A stretch of DNA of 64,000 nucleotides, from the NCBI GenBank assembly GCA_033344915.1, contig JAWPML010000001.1, positions 906,369 through 970,368 of the forward strand, written 5' to 3'. The translations under genes were made by a program, and so were the position numbers. The notes beneath the pieces were generated by a model. It had not been told where the DNA came from, ran no database searches, and was given only the letters and a program-made list of their open reading frames with translations. Positions within the stretch are counted from its first letter, which is position 1; the number at the start of each line of letters is the position of its first letter. The DNA comes from Acidimicrobiales bacterium (GTDB lineage Bacteria; Actinomycetota; Acidimicrobiia; Acidimicrobiales; Aldehydirespiratoraceae). Shown here piece after piece: positions 26,334 through 35,010 of the stretch.

Positions 26334-27191
26334 ATGCCTCCGCAGTCGCTCGTCGCGACCCTCCTGACCTGGGCGGATGCCTCGCTCCGGGACCTGCCGT
26401 GGCGCCGCACGCGAGACCCCTGGGCCGTGTTGGTGGCCGAGACGATGCTCCAGCAGACCCAGGTGTCGCGAGCCGAGCCCAAATGGCGGGCGTTCCTGGA
26501 CGCGTATGCGGACCCGGCGGCGTGCGCGGCCGCGCCCCGCGCGGACGTGATCCGGCTGTGGGCGGGACTGGGATACAACCGCCGAGCCGTCAACCTGCAC
26601 CGCGCCGCCGAGGCGATCGTCGCCGACCACGGTGGGCGGGTGCCGCACACCCTCCCGTCGTTGCTCGGACTGCCCGGCGTCGGGCCCTACACGGCCCGCG
26701 CCGTGCTCGCCTTCGCCCACGAGCGGCCGGTCGCGCCGGTCGACACGAACATCGGGCGGGTGCTCGCTCGGTTCGCGGGGTCGTCGCTCACCGCCCGGGA
26801 GGTCCAGCAGCGCGCCGACGCGCTCGTCCCGCCGTCCGACCCGTGGCTGTGGAACCAGGGGATCATGGAGCTCGGTGCCCTCGTGTGCACCAAGCGGGTG
26901 CCCGACTGTGCTCGATGCCCGGTCGTGGACCACTGCGCGTGGCACGGTGAGGGCGACGACCCGGCGACGGGGTCCGCCGCGGTCAGCGCGCCCCAGGCCC
27001 GGTTCGAGGGCTCGGACCGTCAGCTCCGGGGCCGGCTGGTCGACGCCGTGCGGGCCGCCGACCTGGCCGTGGCCGACCTCATGACGGTGCTCGGAACCGA
27101 CGATGCCGAGCGCGCCGAGCGGACCCTCGGCGGGCTCGTGCGTGACGGCTTGCTCGAGGTGGAGGCCGGGACGGTCAGGCTGGGCCGGTGA
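26334..27191 (+). CDS. mutY: A/G-specific adenine glycosylase, short form
   Basis: 285 residues with the MutY catalytic domain: 'LPWRRTRDPWAVLVAETMLQQTQV' (catalytic Glu36), HhH motif 'LPGVGPYTARAVLAFA', catalytic Asp in 'APVDTNIGRVL' and a [4Fe-4S] motif C-x6-C-x2-C-x5-C (CTKRVPDCARCPVVDHC). It removes adenine opposite 8-oxoguanine. The NUDIX-like C-terminal domain is missing; a winged-helix-like tail of about 60 residues is present instead. The ATG follows TACGAT by 6 nt. The 3' end overlaps the convergent selenoprotein gene by 17 bp. Confidence 0.9.
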   Translation: MPPQSLVATLLTWADASLRDLPWRRTRDPWAVLVAETMLQQTQVSRAEPKWRAFLDAYADPAACAAAPRADVIRLWAGLGYNRRAVNLHRAAEAIVADHGGRVPHTLPSLLGLPGVGPYTARAVLAFAHERPVAPVDTNIGRVLARFAGSSLTAREVQQRADALVPPSDPWLWNQGIMELGALVCTKRVPDCARCPVVDHCAWHGEGDDPATGSAAVSAPQARFEGSDRQLRGRLVDAVRAADLAVADLMTVLGTDDAERAERTLGGLVRDGLLEVEAGTVRLGR

Positions 27192-27696
27192 GGGCGGCGA
27201 GGAGGTCGTCGATCGCCTGATCGGCGATCGCGGTCATCTCCTCGTCGGTGCGATCCTGGATCGGGTGCGCGGTGAGGACGTGGGCGACGTCCAGACCGAG
27301 GGCCGCGGACTGGGTGGCGGCTGCGTCCTCGAACTCCACGGTGGCCACGAAGACCCCCGGGATGCCACGGCGTTCGAGATCGTTGATGTCGTGCACACTG
27401 CACGTCGTGCAGCTGCCTCAATCGGCGAGGGCTTCGATCACCGCATCACAGCTCGTGGCGATCTCGTGGCGGAGGTCGACCGGAGCCGGTTTCGTGAACG
27501 TCGGCTTGCTGTAGCGCTTCACCGACGCGCCGAGCGCCGAGAGCTTCTGCTCGACCCGGTCGAGGAACACGTTGCCGCGGGGCTTGGAGATGTCGAGCAG
27601 GCCGACGGTGAGCCCGTTCAGGGATTCGGGCCGAGCGACGCGCTCGCGCTGCTCGGGGCGCAGTTCGCCGGTGGGATCCAGGACGGTCGTGGTCAT
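27175..27696 (-). CDS. UGSC-family selenoprotein with in-frame UGA (Sec93)
   Basis: Read through one in-frame TGA at 27420-27418, the gene encodes 173 residues: an N-terminal Rossmann-like half 'LNGLTVGLLDISKPRGNVFLDRVEQKL...CDAVIEALAD', then U-G-S-C-T-T-C, then 'SVHDINDLERRGIPGVFVATVEF' and a C-terminal helix. The order VGDUGSC-SVHD is the defining motif of the UGSC family, in which the U is selenocysteine. Right after the UGA a hairpin CGTGCA-GTG-TGCACG (27404-27390) puts GU at positions 20-21, as expected for a bacterial SECIS. The ATG overlaps the stop of the upstream partner gene (ATGA). Automatic annotation would report two fragments or a pseudogene. Function is unknown but redox chemistry is likely. 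selA/B/C/D are not in the window. Confidence 0.88.
27390..27404 (-). promoter_or_regulatory. SECIS-like hairpin downstream of the Sec UGA
   Basis: CGTGCA and TGCACG form a 6-bp stem with apical loop GTG, beginning 14 nt after the UGA. The G and U of the loop are at +20 and +21 after the stop codon, the same place as the SelB-binding GU in the E. coli fdhF element as I recall it. A second, mutually exclusive stem CTGCAC-GAC-GTGCAG lies at 27412-27398. Confidence 0.6.
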
Positions 27697-29132
27697 CGGG
27701 TGATCTCCTTGGTGACGGTGACACTACCCATCTCGCCGGTGACCCAGCCACCGATGGCCGAGGAGAACAGACCGGCGCCGCTGCCGCCGTGGACGACGTG
27801 GATGCCGCCCGGTGGGTACTTCGACAGCTCCATGTCGGCGATGAAGTCGGGCATGCCCTCCTCGATGCCGTCGGCACCGGAGATCACGTCGGCGCCCTTG
27901 ACCGTGAGATGGCCGTTGAGTTCCTCCAGGAAGCGAGCCCGATCCCAGCCCGCATCGCGATAGCGGGCCATGTGCTCGGGGGAGATCACGACGATCGTTT
28001 CGAACTGCATGATCATCCGCGGGCTCGCGTAGGACATGAGCATCTGGGCGAAGTGCTTGGTCAACGACTCGGCCGACCGTGACTTCTGGTCGAACAGGAG
28101 CCGCGGCCCCTCGCCGGGGAACAGCGTGACCGTCGAGACGTCGGAGGCGAACCCGCGGGACTCGGCGAAGGTGTCCCACGGAGTTCCTTCCTCGTCCTCG
28201 GCGAAGCACAGGCCGTACTTCGACGGGTTGCCCTGGGTGGCGCGGTCGACGCCTCCCGGCTTGCCGCCGCCGACGTTGCGAATGGTGAGCTGCAGAGCCC
28301 GGCCGATGGTCGAGTTGGCCCGGTTGCCCTGACCGAGGAGATTCAGCCCGGCGTTCATGCCGATCTCGTTGCGGATCGGTCCGTTGACGATCATCACCGG
28401 GCCGACGGGCATCGTGGTGGCGAGCAGGCCGTGCATGTTGAACTCGTCGGTGCAGGCGGCCTCGACCGCGGCGAGCACGACCGGCAGGTACTCCGGCTTG
28501 CAACCCGCCATCACCGCGTTCACCGCGACCTTCTCCACGGTGCACTCGACGAGGTCGGGGGGCACGACGGCGACGATGTCGTCCGGCGCCCGGGTCGTGC
28601 CCTCGAGCATGCGCAGCACCCGCGCCTCGGTCGGGGGGACGACGGGGAGTCCGTCGCTCCACCCCCGATCCCACATCGCCTCCCACTCGTCCTCGAGGTC
28701 CGCGATCTCGATGCGGCGGCTGTGGAGCGTCGATCCGGAGAAGCGGACGGCGAGCTCGTCGGTGAGGGTCGGGTCGACGCTCAAGGACCCACAGCCGGGC
28801 CGCATGTCGGGCAGGTCGGCGCCCAGGCCGTCGACGCCGGTGAAGGCCTCCCACTGGTCGCGCGACCACCCGACGGTCGTCTCCACGGCCGAGCCGTCGG
28901 TGACCTTCAACAGGGTGGGCACGGTTTCGATGTCGTGGTGCCAGGAGAGCGCGAGGTCCGCGTCGTGGACGACCCAGGGCGCGTCGGCCGGGAACCCGGC
29001 GTCGTCCTGGGTGATCACCGTCAGGTCGGCGCGCGAGGCGAGATCCTCGAGCACCGGAGCGACGAGGACGCACGTCGGACAGTCCTTCTTCACGACGGCG
29101 ACGAGTCCGTCCGGCAGGGGTGGTGCGGTCAT
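27693..29132 (-). CDS. Thioredoxin-domain protein partnered with the UGSC selenoprotein
   Basis: 479 residues. Residues 8-95 form a thioredoxin-like domain with CPTC at 18-21 and the cis-Pro segment 'IETVPTLLKVTDG'. The remaining ~340 residues belong to an uncharacterised family with 'GWSDGLPVVPPTEARV', 'AVMAGCKPEYLPVVLAAVEA', 'HGLLATTMPVGPVMIVNGPIRNEIGMN' and 'IRNVGGGKPGGVDRATQGNPSKYGLCFAEDEE'. Gene overlap (ATGA) with the selenoprotein shows joint expression, so I infer a two-component redox enzyme in which this CPTC domain may reduce the Sec protein. The ATG lies 6 nt after TAACAT, indicating a leaderless operon mRNA. Confidence 0.8.
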   Translation of the reverse strand: MTAPPLPDGLVAVVKKDCPTCVLVAPVLEDLASRADLTVITQDDAGFPADAPWVVHDADLALSWHHDIETVPTLLKVTDGSAVETTVGWSRDQWEAFTGVDGLGADLPDMRPGCGSLSVDPTLTDELAVRFSGSTLHSRRIEIADLEDEWEAMWDRGWSDGLPVVPPTEARVLRMLEGTTRAPDDIVAVVPPDLVECTVEKVAVNAVMAGCKPEYLPVVLAAVEAACTDEFNMHGLLATTMPVGPVMIVNGPIRNEIGMNAGLNLLGQGNRANSTIGRALQLTIRNVGGGKPGGVDRATQGNPSKYGLCFAEDEEGTPWDTFAESRGFASDVSTVTLFPGEGPRLLFDQKSRSAESLTKHFAQMLMSYASPRMIMQFETIVVISPEHMARYRDAGWDRARFLEELNGHLTVKGADVISGADGIEEGMPDFIADMELSKYPPGGIHVVHGGSGAGLFSSAIGGWVTGEMGSVTVTKEITR

Positions 29133-29138
29133 GTCGCC

Positions 29139-29144
29139 ATGTTA
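29139..29144 (-). promoter_or_regulatory. -10 box (TAACAT) of the selenoprotein operon
   Basis: On the reverse strand TAACAT ends 6 nt before the ATG at 29132, matching the spacing at many other genes in this window. Confidence 0.5.
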
Positions 29145-29243
29145 CGTCCACCCGACTGGTGGCAGTCCAAGTGTCAGAAGGCAGAGATATCCGTCACACG
29201 CCTCTCGACGCTCGCGGCGCCAGGGTTTAGGTTCGCGATCGTC

Positions 29244-30110
29244 ATGGGGGACAACTACACGTCGGTCGACGTCGCCTTTCACGGTGTCCGCGGGTCAACA
29301 CCGTGTTCCTGCCCGACCGTCCAGCGCTACGGCGGCAACACGAGTTGCGTCACCATCGAGTCGGAGGGACAGGACCCGATCATCCTCGACCTCGGCACCG
29401 GGCTGCGGCCCTGGGGCTGCTCGATGGAAGCCGGGTTGCCGATCACGTTCCACGCCCTCGTCACCCACATGCACTGGGACCACGTCCAGGGATTGCCCTT
29501 CTTCACCCCGCTGCAGTGCGCGGGCACGGCGCTCAACATCCACGGGCCGGGCGATGGCGAACGCACGATGGCGTCGACGTTCGAGCGGTTCATGAGCCCG
29601 CCCTACTTCCCGATCCGGTCGTGTGACCTGCCGGCGACGGTGCGGTTCCACGACACCCACCACGACGAGTTCGACATCGGGGAGACCCGGGTCATGTCCC
29701 GGCCGGTGCCCCACACCGGCAAGACCAACGGGTACCGGATCACCCGCAACGGCGTGTCGGTGGCCTACGTACCGGATCACCAGGAGCCGATCGGTCGGCC
29801 GACCGATGTCGACGAGGCGGTGCTCGAACTCTGCGACGGTGTGGACCTGCTCATCCACGACGCCCAGCTGTGGCAGGACGAACTGGCCGCGAAGGCCACG
29901 TGGGGGCACTGCACGCCGGAATATGCGGTGGAGGTCGCGGCGCAGGCCGGCGTGCGCACGTTGGCGCTGTTCCACCACGACCCGTCCCACACGGACGAGG
30001 ATCTCGACGAGATGACCGAGCGCATCGGCGAGCTGGCGGCGGCGCGCGGCGTGCAGACCGTCGTCTGTGCGACCGAGGGCCTGAAGCTCTCCGTCGCCGC
30101 CCGAGCCTGA
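29244..30110 (+). CDS. MBL-fold metallohydrolase
   Basis: 288 residues. It begins 'VAFHGVRGSTPCSCPTVQRYGGNTSCVTIE', which is the start of a family of metallo-beta-lactamase-fold phosphodiesterase-like enzymes, and has the zinc motif THMHWDHVQG, a later 'PVPHTGKTNGYRI', 'DHQEP' and 'HDAQLW'. Substrate unknown; relatives include cyclic nucleotide phosphodiesterase-like and PqqB/RNase Z-like members. TAGGTT lies 10 nt before the ATG; no SD is seen. Confidence 0.82.
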   Translation: MGDNYTSVDVAFHGVRGSTPCSCPTVQRYGGNTSCVTIESEGQDPIILDLGTGLRPWGCSMEAGLPITFHALVTHMHWDHVQGLPFFTPLQCAGTALNIHGPGDGERTMASTFERFMSPPYFPIRSCDLPATVRFHDTHHDEFDIGETRVMSRPVPHTGKTNGYRITRNGVSVAYVPDHQEPIGRPTDVDEAVLELCDGVDLLIHDAQLWQDELAAKATWGHCTPEYAVEVAAQAGVRTLALFHHDPSHTDEDLDEMTERIGELAAARGVQTVVCATEGLKLSVAARA

Positions 30111-30165
30111 CCGGGCGCTACCGTGCGCTGAGCACGTCGGGCGAGTGCCCGGGTCAGGAGGAGAC

Positions 30166-30666
30166 GTGTCCGATTCTGCAGCGATCGACGGCGCCGAGTT
30201 CCGTCGTGTTCTCGGTCATTTCCCGACCGGGGTCACGGTGGTCACGGGCGTCGATGCCGACGGCCCCACCGGGATGGCGATCGGGTCGTTCGCGAGCGTG
30301 TCGTTGGACCCGCCGCTCGTCATGTTCTGTCCCGGCAACACGTCCGCGACATGGCTGCGCATCAAGGAGACGGGATCGTTCTGCGTGAACGTGCTGGGCG
30401 AGGACCAGAAGGACACCTGCGGCATCTTCGCCGGGAAGTCCGACGACAAGTTCGCGGGAATCGAGTGGACGACCCACGCGACGGGGTCGCCGGCGATCCC
30501 CGGCTCGCTCGCGGTGATCGACTGTGCGGTCCACGCGATCCTCGACGGCGGCGACCACGACATCGTCGTCGGTCTCGTCAAGTCGCTGTGGACGGCCGAC
30601 GACGCGGACACGCGTGGTCCGTTGCTCTTCTTCCAGGGCGGCTACGGGCGCTACGAGAGTCTCTGA
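30166..30666 (+). CDS. Flavin reductase-like, FMN-binding domain protein
   Basis: 166 residues with 'RRVLGHFPTGVTVVTGVDADGPTGMAIGSFASVSLDPPLVMFCPGNTSATWLRI', the FMN-binding split-barrel typical of the reductase component of two-component flavin monooxygenases (HpaC/ActVB type). GTG at 30166 is the start, with AGGAGG 4 nt upstream. No oxygenase partner gene is adjacent. Two bases separate it from the carbonic-anhydrase-like gene, so they are probably co-transcribed. Confidence 0.88.
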   Translation: MSDSAAIDGAEFRRVLGHFPTGVTVVTGVDADGPTGMAIGSFASVSLDPPLVMFCPGNTSATWLRIKETGSFCVNVLGEDQKDTCGIFAGKSDDKFAGIEWTTHATGSPAIPGSLAVIDCAVHAILDGGDHDIVVGLVKSLWTADDADTRGPLLFFQGGYGRYESL

Positions 30667-30667
30667 C

Positions 30668-31186
30668 ATGGCGATCTACGCCCTGGGCGACCGGGTTCCC
30701 GAGATCCACGAGACGGCCTACGTCCACGAGCAGGCGACCGTCATCGGCAGTGTGACGCTCGGACCCGGCGCATCGGTGTGGCCCCAGGCCGTCATCCGCG
30801 CCGACGACAACGTCATCAGCATCGGCGAGGCGACGTCGATCCAGGACGGCGCCGTCCTGCACTGCACGCCGGTCCACGCGACCACGGTGGGCAACTTCGT
30901 CACCGTCGGTCACCTCGCCCATCTCGAGGGCTGCACCGTTCTCGATCACGCGCTCATCGGCACGGGATCGATCGTGTTGCACGACGCGCTGATCGGCGAG
31001 CACGCGCTCGTCGGTGCCGCCGCGATGGTGCCCGGCAAGGTCGAGGTACCGCCGCGGGCGATGGCGCTCGGCGTGCCGGTCAAGATCCGGGAGGACGCCC
31101 TCCCCGAGGGACACGCGCAGATGAACGTCGATGCGTATCTGCGCCGCGGCGAGCAGTTCGCCGCCGAGCTCCGCCGGATCGACTAG
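30668..31186 (+). CDS. Gamma-carbonic anhydrase family protein (left-handed beta-helix)
   Basis: 172 residues of hexapeptide repeats forming a left-handed beta-helix: 'ETAYVHEQATVIGSVTLGPGASVWPQAVIRADDNVISIG', 'SIQDGAVLHCTP' and 'VGHLAHLEGC'. His residues at the usual metal-ligand positions (HC, GHLAHLEG) are present. This is the YrdA/PaaY subgroup, often called gamma carbonic anhydrase but with unproven activity in many cases. It starts immediately after the flavin reductase gene and ends 7 bp before the phosphatase gene. Confidence 0.85.
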   Translation: MAIYALGDRVPEIHETAYVHEQATVIGSVTLGPGASVWPQAVIRADDNVISIGEATSIQDGAVLHCTPVHATTVGNFVTVGHLAHLEGCTVLDHALIGTGSIVLHDALIGEHALVGAAAMVPGKVEVPPRAMALGVPVKIREDALPEGHAQMNVDAYLRRGEQFAAELRRID

Positions 31187-31193
31187 AGCCTGC

Positions 31194-31757
31194 ATGGCCC
31201 CACCGTTTCGCTTGTTGGTGGTCTGCACCGCCAACATCTGCCGCTCGGTGATGGCCGAGCGGCTGCTGCGCCGGGCGGTGGCCGAGCGCGGTCTCGCCGT
31301 GGAGGTCTCGTCGTGCGGGCTCCTGTTCGACGGCGAGCCCGCGTCCGACACGGTCATCGCCGTGTTGGACGAACGGGGCATCGACGCACGGGACCATCGC
31401 TCGCGGCGGTTCACGCCCGCCCTGCTGGCGGACATCGATCTCGTCGTCACCATGGAACGGATGCACGCCCGCGAACTGGCCGTCGCCCTGGACGGTGCCT
31501 CGCCGCGTATCCACACACTCGGCTCGATCGTCGCGTGGCTCGATCAGCAGGAGGCGGACGATCGTTCACCGGCGGACCTCGTGGCCGCGTTCGCGGCCGA
31601 ACGGAAGTCGAGCGACCTGCTCGGCGGTGGTCCCGACGAGGTCGATGATCCGCACGGCCGGTCCAAGCGGGTGCACCGCCGGACGGCCGAGCGACTGGAA
31701 CAACTCACGGGATCACTCGTCGACGGTCTCTTCGGTGCAGCGCCGATGGTCGACTGA
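31194..31757 (+). CDS. Low molecular weight protein-tyrosine-phosphatase-like protein
   Basis: 187 residues. The P-loop CTANICRS (Cys11, Arg17) fits C-x5-R-S, and 'DEVDDPHGRSKRVHRR' holds the general-acid Asp. A ~25-residue insert 'DQQEADDRSPADLVAAFAAERKSSDLLGG' before the Asp loop is unusual. It may remove phosphate from tyrosine on capsule kinases, or act as an arsenate reductase-like enzyme. It is the last gene of a three-gene run with short spacing. Confidence 0.85.
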   Translation: MAPPFRLLVVCTANICRSVMAERLLRRAVAERGLAVEVSSCGLLFDGEPASDTVIAVLDERGIDARDHRSRRFTPALLADIDLVVTMERMHARELAVALDGASPRIHTLGSIVAWLDQQEADDRSPADLVAAFAAERKSSDLLGGGPDEVDDPHGRSKRVHRRTAERLEQLTGSLVDGLFGAAPMVD

Positions 31758-31768
31758 GTCGATCGGAT

Positions 31769-31784
31769 CAGGCCCGGCGGCCTG
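31769..31784 (+). terminator. Short GC-rich hairpin after the phosphatase gene
   Basis: CAGGCC-CGGC-GGCCTG forms a 6-bp stem with a tetraloop, 11 nt after the stop codon. There is no T tract; terminator function is tentative. Confidence 0.4.
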
Positions 31785-31831
31785 GGTCGAAATGCCTACA
31801 GGTCACCCCCTGACCAGCCGAAACACCGGCC

Positions 31832-33778
31832 GTGGAGCCTCCTCTTCTGCCGCGGCATCGCCCCGCCGATCACGAGATCCCGGACGGGATGCGGTTGTTG
31901 TACGCCGACCTCCCCGATCGGCCGGAACCGGCGGCCGACCCGGACCGGGGCCGCGTCGAACTGATGGTCGGCGGGATGGTCGCCGCGGTCGGGGTCGCCG
32001 TGGTCGGCAGCGGGATCATCGGCGATCTCCTCGCCCGGTCGGAGCCGGAAGCAGCCGATGGACCGGCGCCGCCTCCGCCCCCGTCGACGGTGCCGGGGAC
32101 GTTCACCGGGGTGGAGCGCACGGTCGGGCCGGTGGAGACCACGGAGGGGGCGGAAGTGGCGGTCGCCGAGGTCGTGACCGCGCCGGAGCTCGAGTTCGCG
32201 CCGCCGCCGGAACCCGTCGTCGATCCTGACGTGCTGTCCGCGCCCGGACCCGAACACCGCCTGGTCGCGCCGCGAACCGAGCCGGCTGTGCCCGCGCCCC
32301 CGGCCGCGACCACCACCACCACGGTCCCGCCCTCGACCACCACGGTGCCGCCGACCACCACCACGACGGTGCCCACCACCACGACCCGTCCATCCGACGA
32401 CACACCGGAGGTCCGGGCCCTTGCGGCCACGACCGGGTTCGTGGCGACGGTGGCGATGCGCGAACAGGTCGCGGCGATCGGGATCGACGGTTGGATCGAG
32501 GCCCAGCTCCGTCCCGACGACGTTGCCGACCCCGACGTGACAGCGGCCCTCGAGGGTTTCGACCTCCTCGATGTCGACGCCGCGGCGCTGGCCGACGAAG
32601 CGATGACCGCTCGGGCCCACGCCCAGATCAGCTGGGCCGGGTTCACCCGCGCCTATGTGAGCGAGAAGCAGGTGCTGGAGGCGGCCACGGCGACCTGGCG
32701 CGAGCACTTCGCCCTCGCCCTCACGTCCGCCGAATCGATCGCGTTCGAGCAGACGATCCGTCGTCACGCGCTGGGCGACTATCGAGACCTGCTCGTCGCG
32801 GTCGCCCGCACGCCGGGGGTGCTGCGGGTCGGCCGTGCGGGTTCCGTGGACGGCACGGCGACGCGGCCCCTGTCGACGGCGTACGCCCGGCTGATCGCCG
32901 AAGACTTCGGACCGGGCACGCTCACGGTCGAAGAGATCCGGGCCGTCGCGACCGTGCTGAGCGGCTGGGGACTCGACGATCGTGGCCGATTCCGGTTCGA
33001 CGCGGCGCGTCACGCCGCGGCTCCGGCGCGGGTCGGCGGCTGGATGACACCGGGCCGCGCCGGCGAGGCCGGGCTGGACGACGGGGTCTCGTTGATCCGC
33101 CATCTCGCCGCGATGCCGGGTACGGCGCAGCGGGTGGCGACGCTGCTCTGCCGTCGGCTGGCCGGTGACGGTGCCGACCAACGGGTGGTCGACCGTGCTG
33201 CGTCGGCGTACGGCGCGGAGCGCACGGGCATCGGCGCCGTGGTCCGGACCGCGCTGCTGCACGCGGGTGACGGGCGGGCGACGGATCGGACGGGCGACGA
33301 GTGGCTCCTTGCCGCCTTGCGGGCGCTCGGCGCATCGGTCGACATCGGGATCCCCTGGGACCGGCGGCAGGCCGGATCCGTGCCTCACGAACTCCGCCAG
33401 GTCGGGGCGGAGGCCGCGTCGGCCCGGCGCCGCCGCGAGCGGGGGCACCCCGGCGACTGGTGGACGTCGCCGAGCGCGGTGAGCGCCCGGTGGGCGTCGG
33501 CGCGGCGCCTCACCGAGGGCGCCGCGGGCGTGCAGGTCGATCTTGGCCGCTTCGCGCCCGGCACGGAGACGGCCGCCCACGCGTTCATCGACGCACTCGC
33601 CGCCGGGCTCGACGGCACGTCGCTCACCGTCGACGAACGGGATGCGCTCCTGGCCTACCTCGGGGTGGGGGCCGACGACCTCGTGGGTCCCGAGGACGAC
33701 CTTCCGCTCGCCGATCTCGTGGCCCTCGTGCTGAGCTTCCCCTCGTTCATGCGCCGTGACCGGGGAGCGACGCGATGA
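31832..33778 (+). CDS. DUF1800 family protein with membrane anchor and Thr-rich linker
   Basis: 648 residues. One transmembrane helix (about 46-64), a Pro/Thr-rich stretch (TTTTVPPSTTTVPPTTTTTV, about 150-190) and then the DUF1800 domain: 'ATTGFVATVAMREQVAAIGIDGWIEAQLRPDD', 'TWREHFALAL', 'LGDYRDLLVAVARTPGVLRV', 'LCRRLAGDGADQRVVDRAAS'. DUF1800 proteins occur beside DUF1501 proteins and have unknown function, probably outside the membrane. GTG is the start, with no SD. Its stop overlaps the DUF1501 start (ATGA). Confidence 0.82.
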   Translation: MEPPLLPRHRPADHEIPDGMRLLYADLPDRPEPAADPDRGRVELMVGGMVAAVGVAVVGSGIIGDLLARSEPEAADGPAPPPPPSTVPGTFTGVERTVGPVETTEGAEVAVAEVVTAPELEFAPPPEPVVDPDVLSAPGPEHRLVAPRTEPAVPAPPAATTTTTVPPSTTTVPPTTTTTVPTTTTRPSDDTPEVRALAATTGFVATVAMREQVAAIGIDGWIEAQLRPDDVADPDVTAALEGFDLLDVDAAALADEAMTARAHAQISWAGFTRAYVSEKQVLEAATATWREHFALALTSAESIAFEQTIRRHALGDYRDLLVAVARTPGVLRVGRAGSVDGTATRPLSTAYARLIAEDFGPGTLTVEEIRAVATVLSGWGLDDRGRFRFDAARHAAAPARVGGWMTPGRAGEAGLDDGVSLIRHLAAMPGTAQRVATLLCRRLAGDGADQRVVDRAASAYGAERTGIGAVVRTALLHAGDGRATDRTGDEWLLAALRALGASVDIGIPWDRRQAGSVPHELRQVGAEAASARRRRERGHPGDWWTSPSAVSARWASARRLTEGAAGVQVDLGRFAPGTETAAHAFIDALAAGLDGTSLTVDERDALLAYLGVGADDLVGPEDDLPLADLVALVLSFPSFMRRDRGATR

Positions 33779-35010
33779 CGGGTCCGACCCGCCGCGGCTT
33801 CCTTCGTGGGGTCGTCGGGACGGGCGCGCTCGGTGTGGGCACGGCGGCTGCGGGGATTCCCGTGGCGGGCGCCGAGGGCCGGGGCGTCGCCGAGCCCGGC
33901 GGTACCGTGGTCGTGATCCATCTCGTGGGCGGGGTCGACGGCCTCAGCGTCCTGGTCCCGTACGGCGACGAGGGTTACCAGCGACGACGACCGTCCGTCG
34001 CCGTCGCCGCGCCGGGCGAGCGGTACGGGGCGATCGAGCTCGATCGCGGCCTGGGTCTGCACCCCGCGCTCGCTCCGCTGTGGAACCGGCTCGGACCGAC
34101 GGACCGGCTGGCGGTGATCTGTGGCGTCGGGGTGCCGGACGGCGACGACGGGAACCGCAACCACCTCCCGTCCCGCGACTTCCTGTATCGGGGCGGGCGC
34201 CACGAGCCGGAGGGCTGGGCCGCCAGGCTGCTCCGCTTCGAAGGCCTCGACGGCGCCGCGGTCTGGTCGTTCGGGCCGGGTCCGCATCCGATGTTCGACG
34301 GCCTCGCCGGCGCCGTGGCGGCCCCTCGCCCGACGGTGTCGATCGGGCCCCATCGCGATCCGGCCGGGGCATTCTCCGCGGTCGGTCGGGCCCACGGCGG
34401 GGGCAGCGCCGTGGGTCGGGCCGGTCAGGCGGCACTCGCGGCATCGGGGCGGTGGTCCGACACGGCTTGGACCTCCGCCGCCGACCGTCTCGCCCGCGGG
34501 TATCCCGAGGGACGGCTCGGGCGGTCCCTCGCGGTCACGGCCGACATGATCCGCGAGGAGCGCGGCCTGCGGCTCGTGGCGATCGACCATGGCGGCTACG
34601 ACACCCACGTCGACCAGGGCGACGGGAAGGGCGGCGTGCTGGCCCACCGGCTGGACCGGCTGGCGCGCGGCGTGTCCGCATTCTGGGACGACCTGGACGG
34701 GGTGGACGAGCGACCGCCCGTGACGGTCGTCGTCGTGAGCGAGTTCGGCCGGGCGATCGACGAGAACGGCAGTGGCGGCACCGAGCACGGTCGGGGCGGT
34801 GTCGCGCTGGCGCTGGGTGACCGTGTGGTCGGCGGCGTCCACGGCGATCTCCCCGATCTCGACCGCGACGACGTCTGGCCGGTGTCGGTCGATGTCCGGC
34901 GTGTGTGCGCCGATGCGGTGTCCAGCCACGGCTTCCGACCGTGGCGCGGTGGGGTGTTTCCGGGCCTCCCGCTGCCGAACCGGTCGCTGGGGTTGTTACT
35001 ATCTCCATAG
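33775..35010 (+). CDS. DUF1501 family protein with Tat signal
   Basis: 411 residues. A twin-arginine signal TRRGFLRG at residues 5-12 precedes a hydrophobic stretch and Ala-Gly-Ala cleavage region. The body has '[30 protein letters not shown]', '[12 protein letters not shown]', '[21 protein letters not shown]' and '[32 protein letters not shown]', which are the DUF1501 metal-site blocks. It is exported folded, likely with a cofactor. The stop codon lies inside the palindrome that precedes sufB. Confidence 0.85.
   Translation: MTGPTRRGFLRGVVGTGALGVGTAAAGIPVAGAEGRGVAEPGGTVVVIHLVGGVDGLSVLVPYGDEGYQRRRPSVAVAAPGERYGAIELDRGLGLHPALAPLWNRLGPTDRLAVICGVGVPDGDDGNRNHLPSRDFLYRGGRHEPEGWAARLLRFEGLDGAAVWSFGPGPHPMFDGLAGAVAAPRPTVSIGPHRDPAGAFSAVGRAHGGGSAVGRAGQAALAASGRWSDTAWTSAADRLARGYPEGRLGRSLAVTADMIREERGLRLVAIDHGGYDTHVDQGDGKGGVLAHRLDRLARGVSAFWDDLDGVDERPPVTVVVVSEFGRAIDENGSGGTEHGRGGVALALGDRVVGGVHGDLPDLDRDDVWPVSVDVRRVCADAVSSHGFRPWRGGVFPGLPLPNRSLGLLLSP

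Noticed and set aside
23703-26945. 1080-aa version of the GGDEF-EAL protein starting near 26945
   Set aside because: The extra N-terminal part lies wholly over mutY on the other strand and has shadow-like composition; the ATG at 26264 has a strong SD.
27175-27696. Two separate small genes or a pseudogene with a nonsense mutation
   Set aside because: The two parts are in one frame, the interrupted codon is exactly the U of U-G-S-C, and a hairpin with correctly placed GU follows. A random stop at this codon would be an unlikely coincidence.
31800-31815. GGTCA-CCCCC-TGACC hairpin as a 6C-type RNA motif
   Set aside because: Only one 5-bp stem with five C residues is present; 6C RNAs need two hairpins with longer C-rich loops. 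It also runs into the DUF1800 gene.
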